DNA of 9,580 bases from CAYRJA01 sp964424455 (GTDB taxonomy: Bacteria > Bacteroidota > Bacteroidia > Chitinophagales > UBA10324): positions 1 through 9,580 of the forward strand of contig CAYRJA010000111.1 in assembly GCA_964424455.1 (NCBI GenBank). Direction: 5' to 3'. The notes below the pieces were generated by a model, which saw only the letters and a list, made by a program, of their open reading frames with translations, did no database searches and was not told the DNA's origin. Both the position numbers and the translations under genes were made by a program. Positions 1-6,144 of this stretch are shown in pieces. Position 1 is the stretch's first letter. Each line of letters starts with the position of its first letter.

Positions 1-110
1 GCGAAATGACGAGTTCAGACAATATCTCCTTAGAGTTTAGACCCGAAAGCCCTGCCATTTAAAACGATAAATAAAAAACAGTTAATATAATACCAGTATG
101 TAGTTTTATT

Positions 111-139
111 TTGTCCTTCTTTTAAACAAATTACATTTG
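111..139 (+). promoter_or_regulatory. Bacteroidetes-type promoter for the envelope gene pair
   Basis: A TTG at 111-113 (inside TTTTG, 109-113) is followed after 18 bases by TACATTTG at 132-139, a full match to the TAnnTTTG -7 element used by the primary sigma factor of Bacteroidetes. Transcription should begin a few bases past 139, giving a leader of roughly 10-15 bases before the ATG at 158. The -7 element overlaps the perfect 10-base palindrome ATTTGCAAAT (135-144). The promoter also rules out the TTG at 137 as the start codon, because that codon is part of the -7 element. Confidence 0.72.
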
Positions 140-157
140 CAAATAAAACTGAAGCCA

Positions 158-763
158 ATGAAAAAAATTATGATTGTATTCCTCACCGTTGCTTTCTCAT
201 TCAGTGTGTCAGCACAGGAGAAACTCGAACAGTATATGAAGGAGGCAAATGAAAGTATTGTAAAGAAAGATTACCGGAAAGCACAATCTGCCATGCAAAA
301 AGCATTAACTGAAATAAATATTGTCGTAGGTAAAGAATTGCTTGCAGCACTTCCTTTGGAAATAAATGGAATGAAGGCAAGTGCAGAAAACGATACCAAC
401 GGAGGAACTGTACCGGGAATAATGAGTGTGGGTGTTACAGTAACGAGAGATTATGCAAACGAAGACAGGAGTTTATCAGTCACAATTATGTCTAATTCGC
501 CGGCGGCAATCAGTATCAGTATGATGATAAGCAATCCGTCGCTGATGGAACAAACGGGAGAAGGACATAAGGTGGTAGAAGTAGGAAAATCTTTTGGACT
601 GCTTTCTTACGAAGCGGAAGATAAATTAGGTGATTTACAAATCCCTATAGGCAATTCTGTTATTTCATTAAATGCCGATGAGATTAATAGTCCGGATGAA
701 ATTATCGAAATAGCCAAGAAGCTGAATATTGATAATTTGAAGAAAATACTGGGAGAACAGTAA
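158..763 (+). CDS. secreted (periplasmic) protein of unknown function, 201 aa
   Basis: The ATG at 158 is chosen over an upstream TTG (137) because it starts a clean signal peptide: MKK, a hydrophobic core (residues 4-16) and a V-S-A|Q signal peptidase I site near residues 17-20, and because the TTG lies inside the promoter. Residues 21-62 are charged and helical, resembling a single TPR-like hairpin (EQYMKEANES, YRKAQSAMQKAL). Residues 63-172 look beta-rich, opening with LLAALPLEINGMKAS and continuing through VGVTVTRDY, SLSVTIMSNSP and SMMISNPS. The C-terminus (178-198) is helical. The order 'LP...GM..., vTr.Y, sv.I.snSP, ..mmisNP' recalls an uncharacterised periplasmic family seen in proteobacteria; that is recollection, not a search. 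No catalytic motif and no cysteine is visible in the mature part. The stop overlaps the next gene's start (TAATG), so the two are probably translationally coupled. Existence as a gene is well supported; function is unknown. Confidence 0.85.
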   Translation: MKKIMIVFLTVAFSFSVSAQEKLEQYMKEANESIVKKDYRKAQSAMQKALTEINIVVGKELLAALPLEINGMKASAENDTNGGTVPGIMSVGVTVTRDYANEDRSLSVTIMSNSPAAISISMMISNPSLMEQTGEGHKVVEVGKSFGLLSYEAEDKLGDLQIPIGNSVISLNADEINSPDEIIEIAKKLNIDNLKKILGEQ

Positions 764-1161
764 TGAAATCTCTATTGCCTTTAGCGATACTTTCATTTTT
801 TCTATTCTCTTGTCATTTCCGGAATCCTGAAAATAAAACTGGTAATGATGGAGTAGGAACTGTTTATGGGAATCCATTCGATTACAGTCAAAATATTACA
901 GTAACTGATTTGATTCCGATAGCAAAACGAATGTCTCTTGATACAGTGGTCAGCGGAAAGATAAAAAGCATTTGTAATAACGGAAAGTGTGTTACAGTTG
1001 CTGCGACAGACAGTATAGATTTAATCATTAAGTGGAATAAGGATTTCACTCTCGGCAACGAAACTGTCAGTAAGACTATTCTTGCTAATGGACACGCTTA
1101 CAGAGATTCAACTCTGCAGAAACAATATATTTTTGAAGCAACGGGTATAGTCATTTATTAA
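763..1161 (+). CDS. lipoprotein, DUF4920-like, 132 aa
   Basis: This short lipoprotein has an N-terminus MKSLLPLAI followed by a hydrophobic stretch and the lipobox L-F-S-C (residues 14-17), so Cys17 should be lipidated. Residues 18-32 are a polar linker. The remaining ~100 residues form one small domain starting VYGNPFD (34-40), with a V-S-G-K-I-K-S-I-C core and a C-x4-C pair (Cys71 and Cys76 in CNNGKC). Its shape matches what I recall of DUF4920: 'yG', a strand with 'v.G.I..vC...GC', then a beta-sandwich end. The assignment is tentative because the usual tryptophan-methionine after the second cysteine is replaced by V-T-V. The start ATG overlaps the upstream stop (TAATG) and is preceded by GGGAGAA (751-757), the only Shine-Dalgarno-like sequence before a start in this window. 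The paired cysteines could form a disulfide or bind metal (inference). Confidence 0.8.
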   Translation: MKSLLPLAILSFFLFSCHFRNPENKTGNDGVGTVYGNPFDYSQNITVTDLIPIAKRMSLDTVVSGKIKSICNNGKCVTVAATDSIDLIIKWNKDFTLGNETVSKTILANGHAYRDSTLQKQYIFEATGIVIY

Positions 1162-1213
1162 CTCTTGAGATTCTAAATCCTATTGTTATACTTAACTATT
1201 GTGCTCTGACTTA

Positions 1214-1248
1214 TTGTCATAATTTCTCCGACATAATCTATCCATTTG
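1214..1248 (+). promoter_or_regulatory. weak candidate promoter upstream of dnaK
   Basis: The 171-base gap before dnaK holds TTG at 1214-1216 and TCCATTTG at 1241-1248, one mismatch from TAnnTTTG, with a 24-base spacer, slightly long. It would give a leader of about 80 bases. No better Bacteroidetes promoter is visible in the gap. There is no CIRCE inverted repeat (TTAGCACTC-N9-GAGTGCTAA). The bases just before the ATG are A-rich (1311-1332) without a Shine-Dalgarno sequence, as is usual for this phylum. Treat this as a guess. Confidence 0.25.
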
Positions 1249-1332
1249 CCATTATTTCGTGCTTTTTTCTCAAAATATACTGATGGCATTATCATTGACA
1301 AACAGACTTTGAAAAAATAAAAACATAATACA

Positions 1333-3252
1333 ATGGGAAAAATAATTGGAATAGACTTGGGCACAACCAACTCCTGCGTTTCTGTAATGGAAGGAAATGA
1401 CCCAGTAGTGATAGCGAATGATGAAGGTCGCAGAACTACTCCTTCAATAGTTGCCTTTCTTGCAAACGGCGAACGTAAAGTAGGAGACCCTGCAAAGCGT
1501 CAGGCAATCACTAATCCAAAAAACACAATTTCTTCAATCAAGCGTTTCATGGGTCGCCGGTACGATGAAGTGCCTTCTGAAATGAAATATATTGCGTACA
1601 ATGTGGTGAAGGGCGACAACAATACAGTGCGGGTTGATATCAACGGTCGTCTATATACTCCTCAGGAGATTTCAGCAATAGTGTTACAGAAAATGAAAAA
1701 GACGGCAGAAGATTTTCTTGGGCAGGAAGTAACTGAAGCTGTAATAACTGTTCCTGCATATTTTAATGATTCGCAAAGACAGGCAACAAAAGAAGCAGGG
1801 GAAATCGCCGGGTTGAAAGTGCAGCGTATTATCAATGAACCAACGGCTGCTGCTTTGGCTTATGGTCTCGATAAAAAACATAAAGATCAGAAGATCGCTG
1901 TGTTCGACTTAGGTGGTGGAACATTTGATGTTTCCATTCTTGATTTAGGCGACGGAGTGTTTGAAGTAAAATCTACAAATGGCGACACCCATCTTGGCGG
2001 CGATGATTTTGACCAGGTATTAATTAAGTGGCTGGCTGATGAATTTAAGAAAGATGAAAACATAGATCTTACTAAAGATCCGATGGCTTTACAGCGTTTA
2101 AAAGAAGCCGCTGAGAAAGCGAAGATAGAGTTGTCAAGCTCTGCTGAAACAGAAATTAACCTGCCTTATATCACTGCAGTAGATGGAGTGCCGAAACACT
2201 TAGTAAAGAAGTTAACCCGTTCTAATTTTGAGAAACTTGTTGATCATCTGATTGAAAGAACTCTTACTCCATGTAAGCAAGCTCTTACTGATGCCGGTTA
2301 CAATGCCTCTCAGATTGATGAAGTGATTTTAGTAGGGGGTTCTACAAGAATTCCGAAAGTACAGGAAGTAGTAGAGAAATTTTTTGGAAAGAAACCTTCA
2401 AAGGGAGTAAATCCGGATGAAGTGGTAGCTGTTGGCGCTGCTATTCAGGGTGGTGTATTAACAGGGCATGTAAAAGATGTGTTGTTGCTTGATGTAACAC
2501 CTCTTTCTCTTGGAATTGAAACTATGGGTGGTGTTACCACTAAATTGATAGAATCCAATACAACCATTCCTACAAAGAAATCAGAAACATTTACTACAGC
2601 AGTGGATAACCAGCCGAGTGTGGAGATTCATGTGTTACAGGGAGAACGCTCCATGGCAAAGGATAATCGTACTATCGGTAAATTTATGCTGGATGGTATT
2701 CCACCCGCTCCGCGTATGGTGCCTCAGGTTGAAGTAACTTTTGATATTGATGCAAACGGCATACTGCATGTTACAGCTAAGGATAAAGGTACAGGCAAAC
2801 AGCAAAGCATTCGTATAGAAGCCAGCACCGGATTGAGTAAAGAAGAGATTGAGAAAATGCGCAACGACGCAAAAGCGAATGAGGATGCTGATAAAAAAGC
2901 AAGAGAAGAAGCCGATAAGCTGAATACTGCCGACAGTAATATTTTTAACACTGAGAAACAGTTGAAAGAATACGGTGATAAAATTCCTGCTGATAAGAAA
3001 GCAACGATTGAATCTGCACTTGCTGCACTGAAGGAAGCGCATAAGAATAAAGACCTTGCAGCGATTGATAGTACACTTGCTTCATTGAACAGCGCATGGC
3101 AGGCAGCTTCGGAAGATTTATATAAAGCAACTCAGGAAGCACAGGCAAATGCAAGCGAAGCAGGTGCGCCAACTGACGGAGCTGCAGGAGCATCAGCCGG
3201 TGACACAGTTCAGGATGTGCCTTTTGAAGAAGTGAAAGACGATAAGAAGTAA
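1333..3252 (+). CDS. dnaK: molecular chaperone DnaK (Hsp70)
   Basis: This is the ATP-driven Hsp70 chaperone, which binds exposed hydrophobic peptides in the cytoplasm and cycles with the DnaJ and GrpE co-chaperones. At 639 aa it is full length (E. coli DnaK is 638). The nucleotide-binding domain covers residues 1-380, with IDLGTTNS (7-14), VFDLGGGTFDV (190-200) including the conserved threonine T197, and VILVGGSTRIPKVQE (331-345). The interdomain linker VLLLDV is at 383-388. The substrate-binding beta domain runs about 390-505 and the helical lid about 506-610. A Gly/Ala-rich tail follows, then the conserved C-terminus PFEEVKDDKK. The long NBD form is the Gram-negative type. The ATG begins MGKIIGIDLG exactly as expected. 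Neither grpE nor dnaJ is adjacent in this window, so the gene is probably transcribed alone; a strong hairpin terminator follows 29 bases after the stop. No anomaly is visible in the catalytic motifs. Confidence 0.99.
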   Translation: MGKIIGIDLGTTNSCVSVMEGNDPVVIANDEGRRTTPSIVAFLANGERKVGDPAKRQAITNPKNTISSIKRFMGRRYDEVPSEMKYIAYNVVKGDNNTVRVDINGRLYTPQEISAIVLQKMKKTAEDFLGQEVTEAVITVPAYFNDSQRQATKEAGEIAGLKVQRIINEPTAAALAYGLDKKHKDQKIAVFDLGGGTFDVSILDLGDGVFEVKSTNGDTHLGGDDFDQVLIKWLADEFKKDENIDLTKDPMALQRLKEAAEKAKIELSSSAETEINLPYITAVDGVPKHLVKKLTRSNFEKLVDHLIERTLTPCKQALTDAGYNASQIDEVILVGGSTRIPKVQEVVEKFFGKKPSKGVNPDEVVAVGAAIQGGVLTGHVKDVLLLDVTPLSLGIETMGGVTTKLIESNTTIPTKKSETFTTAVDNQPSVEIHVLQGERSMAKDNRTIGKFMLDGIPPAPRMVPQVEVTFDIDANGILHVTAKDKGTGKQQSIRIEASTGLSKEEIEKMRNDAKANEDADKKAREEADKLNTADSNIFNTEKQLKEYGDKIPADKKATIESALAALKEAHKNKDLAAIDSTLASLNSAWQAASEDLYKATQEAQANASEAGAPTDGAAGASAGDTVQDVPFEEVKDDKK

Positions 3253-3280
3253 GTTTTTGTCTAACAGATCAGAAAATAAG

Positions 3281-3312
3281 ATCCTCGTTGGAAATTTTCA
3301 ACGGGGATTTTT
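3281..3312 (+). terminator. rho-independent terminator of dnaK
   Basis: A 10-bp stem pairs ATCCTCGTTG (3281-3290) with CAACGGGGAT (3299-3308) around the 8-base loop GAAATTTT. It contains one G-U pair and is followed directly by a T run (3308-3312). An A-rich stretch precedes the stem. It separates dnaK from the DUF488 gene. Confidence 0.88.
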
Positions 3313-3363
3313 AGTTGAATAAAGGTAGGGATTTATCTACAGAATGATTTCTGTTACAGTTTT

Positions 3364-3864
3364 ATGGAAAATTTAAATAAGCCAGTCGTTTATACCATTG
3401 GTCATTCAACCCATACCATAGAAGACTTTATTGAGATGTTGAAGGTATTTAACATTAAAACATTAGTAGATATCCGCAGCTTTCCGGGTTCAAGGAAATT
3501 TCCTCAGTTCAATAAAGAGCAATTATCTGTAACATTAAAGTCAAATGGGATTGAGTATATCCATCTTGTGAATTTAGGTGGAAGAAGGAAAGTAAAAAAA
3601 GATTCAAAGAATACACAGTGGCGCAATGCATCTTTCAGAGGTTATGCAGACTATATGGAAACAAAAGAGTTTGAGCAGGGAATAAAACAGTTACAAGATA
3701 TTGCAAAGGAAAGCACAACAGCATATATGTGTGCTGAGGCTGTGTGGTGGCGATGCCACCGTTCTATGATTTCTGATTATCTGAAATCAAAAGGGTGGAC
3801 TGTGTTACACATTATGGCGAAAGGAAAAGTACAAGAGCATCCTCCTCGTACTCTTCTTTTTTAG
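3364..3864 (+). CDS. DUF488 family protein, 166 aa
   Basis: This cytoplasmic protein of the DUF488 family has no established biochemical role that I can cite. Diagnostic motifs are present in order: YTIGHSTHTIEDF (10-22), the VDIRSFPGSRKFPQF block (37-51), the GIEYIHLVNLGGRR block (60-73), RGYADYM (94-100), and M-C-A-E-A-V-W-W-R-C-H-R around 119-130, which holds the conserved Cys/His pair of the family. The arginine, cysteine and histidine residues suggest a nucleotide- or nucleic-acid-related active site (inference). The ATG at 3364 places the TIGHS motif ten residues in, as usual. The C-terminus (QEHPPRTLLF) ends abruptly after the 'EHP' motif; I recall homologs continuing another 10-15 residues, so it may be a little short, but no obvious frameshift restores a tail. 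The gene lies alone between the dnaK terminator and a convergent operon, so context says nothing about its role. A short inverted repeat lies just ahead of the start. Confidence 0.93.
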   Translation: MENLNKPVVYTIGHSTHTIEDFIEMLKVFNIKTLVDIRSFPGSRKFPQFNKEQLSVTLKSNGIEYIHLVNLGGRRKVKKDSKNTQWRNASFRGYADYMETKEFEQGIKQLQDIAKESTTAYMCAEAVWWRCHRSMISDYLKSKGWTVLHIMAKGKVQEHPPRTLLF

Positions 3865-3916
3865 AATAGTACTTATAGTAATTCTACAGATCCCTTAGAA
3901 CTGATCCCTAAGGGAT
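3862..3916. terminator. two adjacent hairpins between convergent genes
   Basis: The gap between the DUF488 stop (3864) and the histidine kinase stop (3908) holds two hairpins. The first pairs TAGAAT (3862-3867) with ATTCTA (3881-3886), then TACT with AGTA after a 2-base bulge. The second is a perfect 9-bp stem, ATCCCTTAG (3890-3898) with CTAAGGGAT (3908-3916), and a 9-base loop. Its right arm is the end of the kinase gene, including the stop codon. Rightward transcripts meet only TTTCA after the second stem, and leftward transcripts meet no T run, so intrinsic termination would be weak. The position between two convergent genes is the main argument for a terminator role. Confidence 0.5.
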
Positions 3917-5290
3917 TTCACTAACTCCAGGGAGAGTTACCTCTATTGAAGTTCCTTTACCTTCTTTTGAAGATATTTTTATTGTTCCATTATGAACATG
4001 GATTATTTTCTGAGTTAACGCCAATCCGAGTCCGTGACCTTTTAATTGTTTTGCATTATTGGAGCGGTAAAGGGGATCGAAAATTTTTTCTAAATCATTT
4101 TCCGGTATTCCTATACCGTTATCTTTAAAAACAATTTTATAATTATTGTAATCATCAATATTTATCAACACATCGGATTTCTTTGTGAGAGAAAACTTAC
4201 AACCATTATCCATCAGATTGACAAAAGCACTTTTTAATAATTGCTCATTACCCTTAATCAGAAAAGCGCTTTCTTTTTCATTGAAACTCTCGTAATGTAT
4301 CTGTATTTTATAAGCAGGATTTAGTTTGAGTATATCACCACGGGCATTCAATAATACTTCATCAATTCTGATGTTGCTGAAGTTAAGCTCAGATACATCA
4401 CGGCTCACCATTGCCAGTTCCAACAATTGGTTTATCAGGTTACTCATGTTATGAATATCATCAGATAAAGACTGTAACAACGCCTTGTATTCATCTGTAG
4501 ATCTGTCTTGTAACAGAGCTACGCTTATTTGTCCGGATAATGCGGTAAGTGGTGTACGCAATTCGTGAGAAGCATTTGATACAAAGTTTTTTTGTAAGTC
4601 AAACGACGAATTCAGTCGGGAAAGCATTTTATTGAAAGTAATAGCTAATTGAGCAATCTCATCTGTACCATTTCCCTCATTAACTTTTATATCGAGATTG
4701 GAAATGGAAATATTATCTACTTCGCGTACCACCTTGGATATTGGTTGGAGTGCCTGCCGGGAAAAAATCCTACCCATAATAACAATTATTATCATGCTTG
4801 TAAAAAATAGGGCAATGAGAATCAATCGCAGAAAACGAAGTTTGTTAAATCCATACTTATCATACGCAGAACAAAGTATCACATAATCCTGACTATGGAT
4901 TGTTGTGGCAATTCCGATAACTTCTCTTTCTCCTTCTCTAAATTCCAGTTCCTTTTTAGCTCGTATTTTATTGAGTAAAGAGTCTGTTACAGGATATGAA
5001 AGTGTGTCAGAAATGGAGTAAATCTTCAGATTATCTTTATTATAAATATCCATTCTCTCGTTAATGAGAGAAAAAAATATGTTATGATCAATCTTATCCT
5101 GCAACTCAGTGTTTACTTCTTTTATCTCAATTAATAACTTTGAGGTATTAAGTGCGCGGTCTTTGATTCGTGAATAAAAATCCTGCTGTCTGAAACGAGC
5201 GAATAGAAAATATACGGATAAAGAGAAAATGAAAAGAACAGCCGCTACAATAAAAGCAAACTGTATTGTCAGCCGAGTACGGATTTTCAT
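3908..5290 (-). CDS. membrane sensor histidine kinase, 460 aa
   Basis: This is the sensor of a two-component system; it autophosphorylates on histidine and passes phosphate to the adjacent response regulator. The architecture is classic: TM helix 1 (about 8-30), a periplasmic sensing region (31-151), TM helix 2 (about 152-173), HAMP (174-226), HisKA with the phosphoacceptor His242 in NASHELRTPL, and HATPase_c with N-box NLMDNGCKFS (358-367), G1 DNGIGIP (390-396), F-box IFDPLYRS (403-410) and G2 GHGLGLAL (418-425). All catalytic residues are present. The ~120-residue periplasmic part has no recognisable PAS or Cache motif that I can name, so the stimulus is unknown. The overall shape resembles CusS/ArlS/RprX-type kinases. 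The ATG lies 12 bases after the response regulator stop, so the two are one operon with the regulator first. There is no Shine-Dalgarno sequence before the start. The last codons form one arm of a hairpin. Confidence 0.96.
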   Translation of the reverse strand: MKIRTRLTIQFAFIVAAVLFIFSLSVYFLFARFRQQDFYSRIKDRALNTSKLLIEIKEVNTELQDKIDHNIFFSLINERMDIYNKDNLKIYSISDTLSYPVTDSLLNKIRAKKELEFREGEREVIGIATTIHSQDYVILCSAYDKYGFNKLRFLRLILIALFFTSMIIIVIMGRIFSRQALQPISKVVREVDNISISNLDIKVNEGNGTDEIAQLAITFNKMLSRLNSSFDLQKNFVSNASHELRTPLTALSGQISVALLQDRSTDEYKALLQSLSDDIHNMSNLINQLLELAMVSRDVSELNFSNIRIDEVLLNARGDILKLNPAYKIQIHYESFNEKESAFLIKGNEQLLKSAFVNLMDNGCKFSLTKKSDVLINIDDYNNYKIVFKDNGIGIPENDLEKIFDPLYRSNNAKQLKGHGLGLALTQKIIHVHNGTIKISSKEGKGTSIEVTLPGVSEIP

Positions 5291-5302
5291 TTTATAGCTG
5301 TG

Positions 5303-5983
5303 TTACTCTGCCGCATCAAGTATGTAGCCCATCCCGATTCGGGTATGAATTAATTTAGGTTGGAAATTCTTATCTATTTTCTTTCTTAAAAAATTGATAT
5401 ATACATCAATCACATTAGAGTTAGAATCGAATGAAGTATCCCATATTTTCAGTGAAATATCTTCTCTGGATAATACTTTTCCTTTGTTATGAATGAAATA
5501 CTCGAGCAATGCAAATTCTTTTGCCGTTAAATCAATTTTCTGCTCGCCGCGCTTTACTGTTTTGTTGCTGAGATTCATCTCCAGATCACATACTCTCAGA
5601 ATAGGATCAGTTGTATATGGATTGGAAGCCCTGTTAATAATGGCTTTAATACGAGCGAGTAATTCAGAGAACTCAAATGGCTTTACTAAATAGTCGTCTG
5701 CTCCTGAATTAAAACCCATCACTTTATCTTCAGTTGTACCGAAAGCAGTAAGCATCAGCACAGGAACTCTCATTCCTGACTTACGCAGAGAACTACATAC
5801 TTCATAACCACTCATTTTAGGGAGATTCAGATCAAGAACAACAAGATCATAGTTCTTTTCCAAAGCTAATTGTCTGCCGGCTAATCCATCGTAAGCAACA
5901 TCTACATCATATTTATTTTCTTCCAAACCTTTTTTTAAAAAGGTTACCACTTTCATTTCGTCCTCTACAACTAATAATTTCAT
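5303..5983 (-). CDS. OmpR/PhoB-family response regulator, 226 aa
   Basis: This is a DNA-binding response regulator. The receiver domain (1-120) has the acidic pair Glu7/Asp8, the phosphoacceptor Asp51 (VVLDLNLP), the switch threonine Thr79 (MLTAFG) and the conserved Lys101 (VKPF). The C-terminal winged-helix domain (about 125-224) shows LTAKEFALLEYFIHN (152-166), the recognition-helix region SNVIDVYINFLRKKID (189-204) and the beta-hairpin IHTRIGMGYIL (212-222). The length is normal. The closest recollected relatives are CusR/ArlR/RprY-type regulators, but no neighbouring efflux or metal gene supports a metal role. It is the first gene of an operon with the histidine kinase 12 bases downstream. 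A well-formed promoter sits directly upstream, overlapped by an imperfect palindrome that could be an autoregulatory site (inference). Confidence 0.97.
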   Translation of the reverse strand: MKLLVVEDEMKVVTFLKKGLEENKYDVDVAYDGLAGRQLALEKNYDLVVLDLNLPKMSGYEVCSSLRKSGMRVPVLMLTAFGTTEDKVMGFNSGADDYLVKPFEFSELLARIKAIINRASNPYTTDPILRVCDLEMNLSNKTVKRGEQKIDLTAKEFALLEYFIHNKGKVLSREDISLKIWDTSFDSNSNVIDVYINFLRKKIDKNFQPKLIHTRIGMGYILDAAE

Positions 5984-5999
5984 GTGATTAATTTTATAA

Positions 6000-6031
6000 C
6001 AAACCTAATGAAAGACAAGTCTATCTGCAAA
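6000..6031 (-). promoter_or_regulatory. Bacteroidetes-type promoter of the two-component operon
   Basis: Read on the minus strand, TTTG (6031-6028) is followed after 20 bases by TAGGTTTG (6007-6000), an exact TAnnTTTG -7 element at proper spacing. The start codon ATG is at 5983-5981, so the leader is only about 10-15 bases. The -33 element lies within a 16-base imperfect palindrome (6020-6035, TCTATCTGCAAATAGA, one mismatched pair). Confidence 0.75.
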
Positions 6032-6144
6032 TAGAAATTTTTATATAGATAAAACTTAATGTGATGCTGCAATATGGATTAATTGAGAATCTGAAACTGA
6101 TATTTGATTTGATGAAACAGGGTGATGAATGAACAGTTATGTCT

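Noticed and set aside
1..62. Short open frames at the left edge: plus-strand tails ending at 40 or 62, and a minus-strand frame starting with ATG at 58
   Set aside because: All three are under 20 codons and give conflicting readings; nothing in the sequence decides which, if any, is a gene.
137..157. TTG start seven codons ahead of the first secreted protein
   Set aside because: The TTG is part of the TACATTTG promoter element, and the added residues spoil the signal peptide.
1295..1323. TTGACA with a -10-like TAAAAA 17 bases later
   Set aside because: It lies almost on the dnaK start codon, and this sigma-70 pattern is not the one used by Bacteroidetes; probably chance.
2635..3193. Long antisense open frames inside dnaK
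   Set aside because: They are shadows of a strongly conserved gene, with cysteine/phenylalanine/serine-rich translations and no recognisable motif.
4698..4886. Plus-strand open frame within the histidine kinase
   Set aside because: Antisense to the well-supported TM2/HAMP coding region; no promoter or family resemblance.
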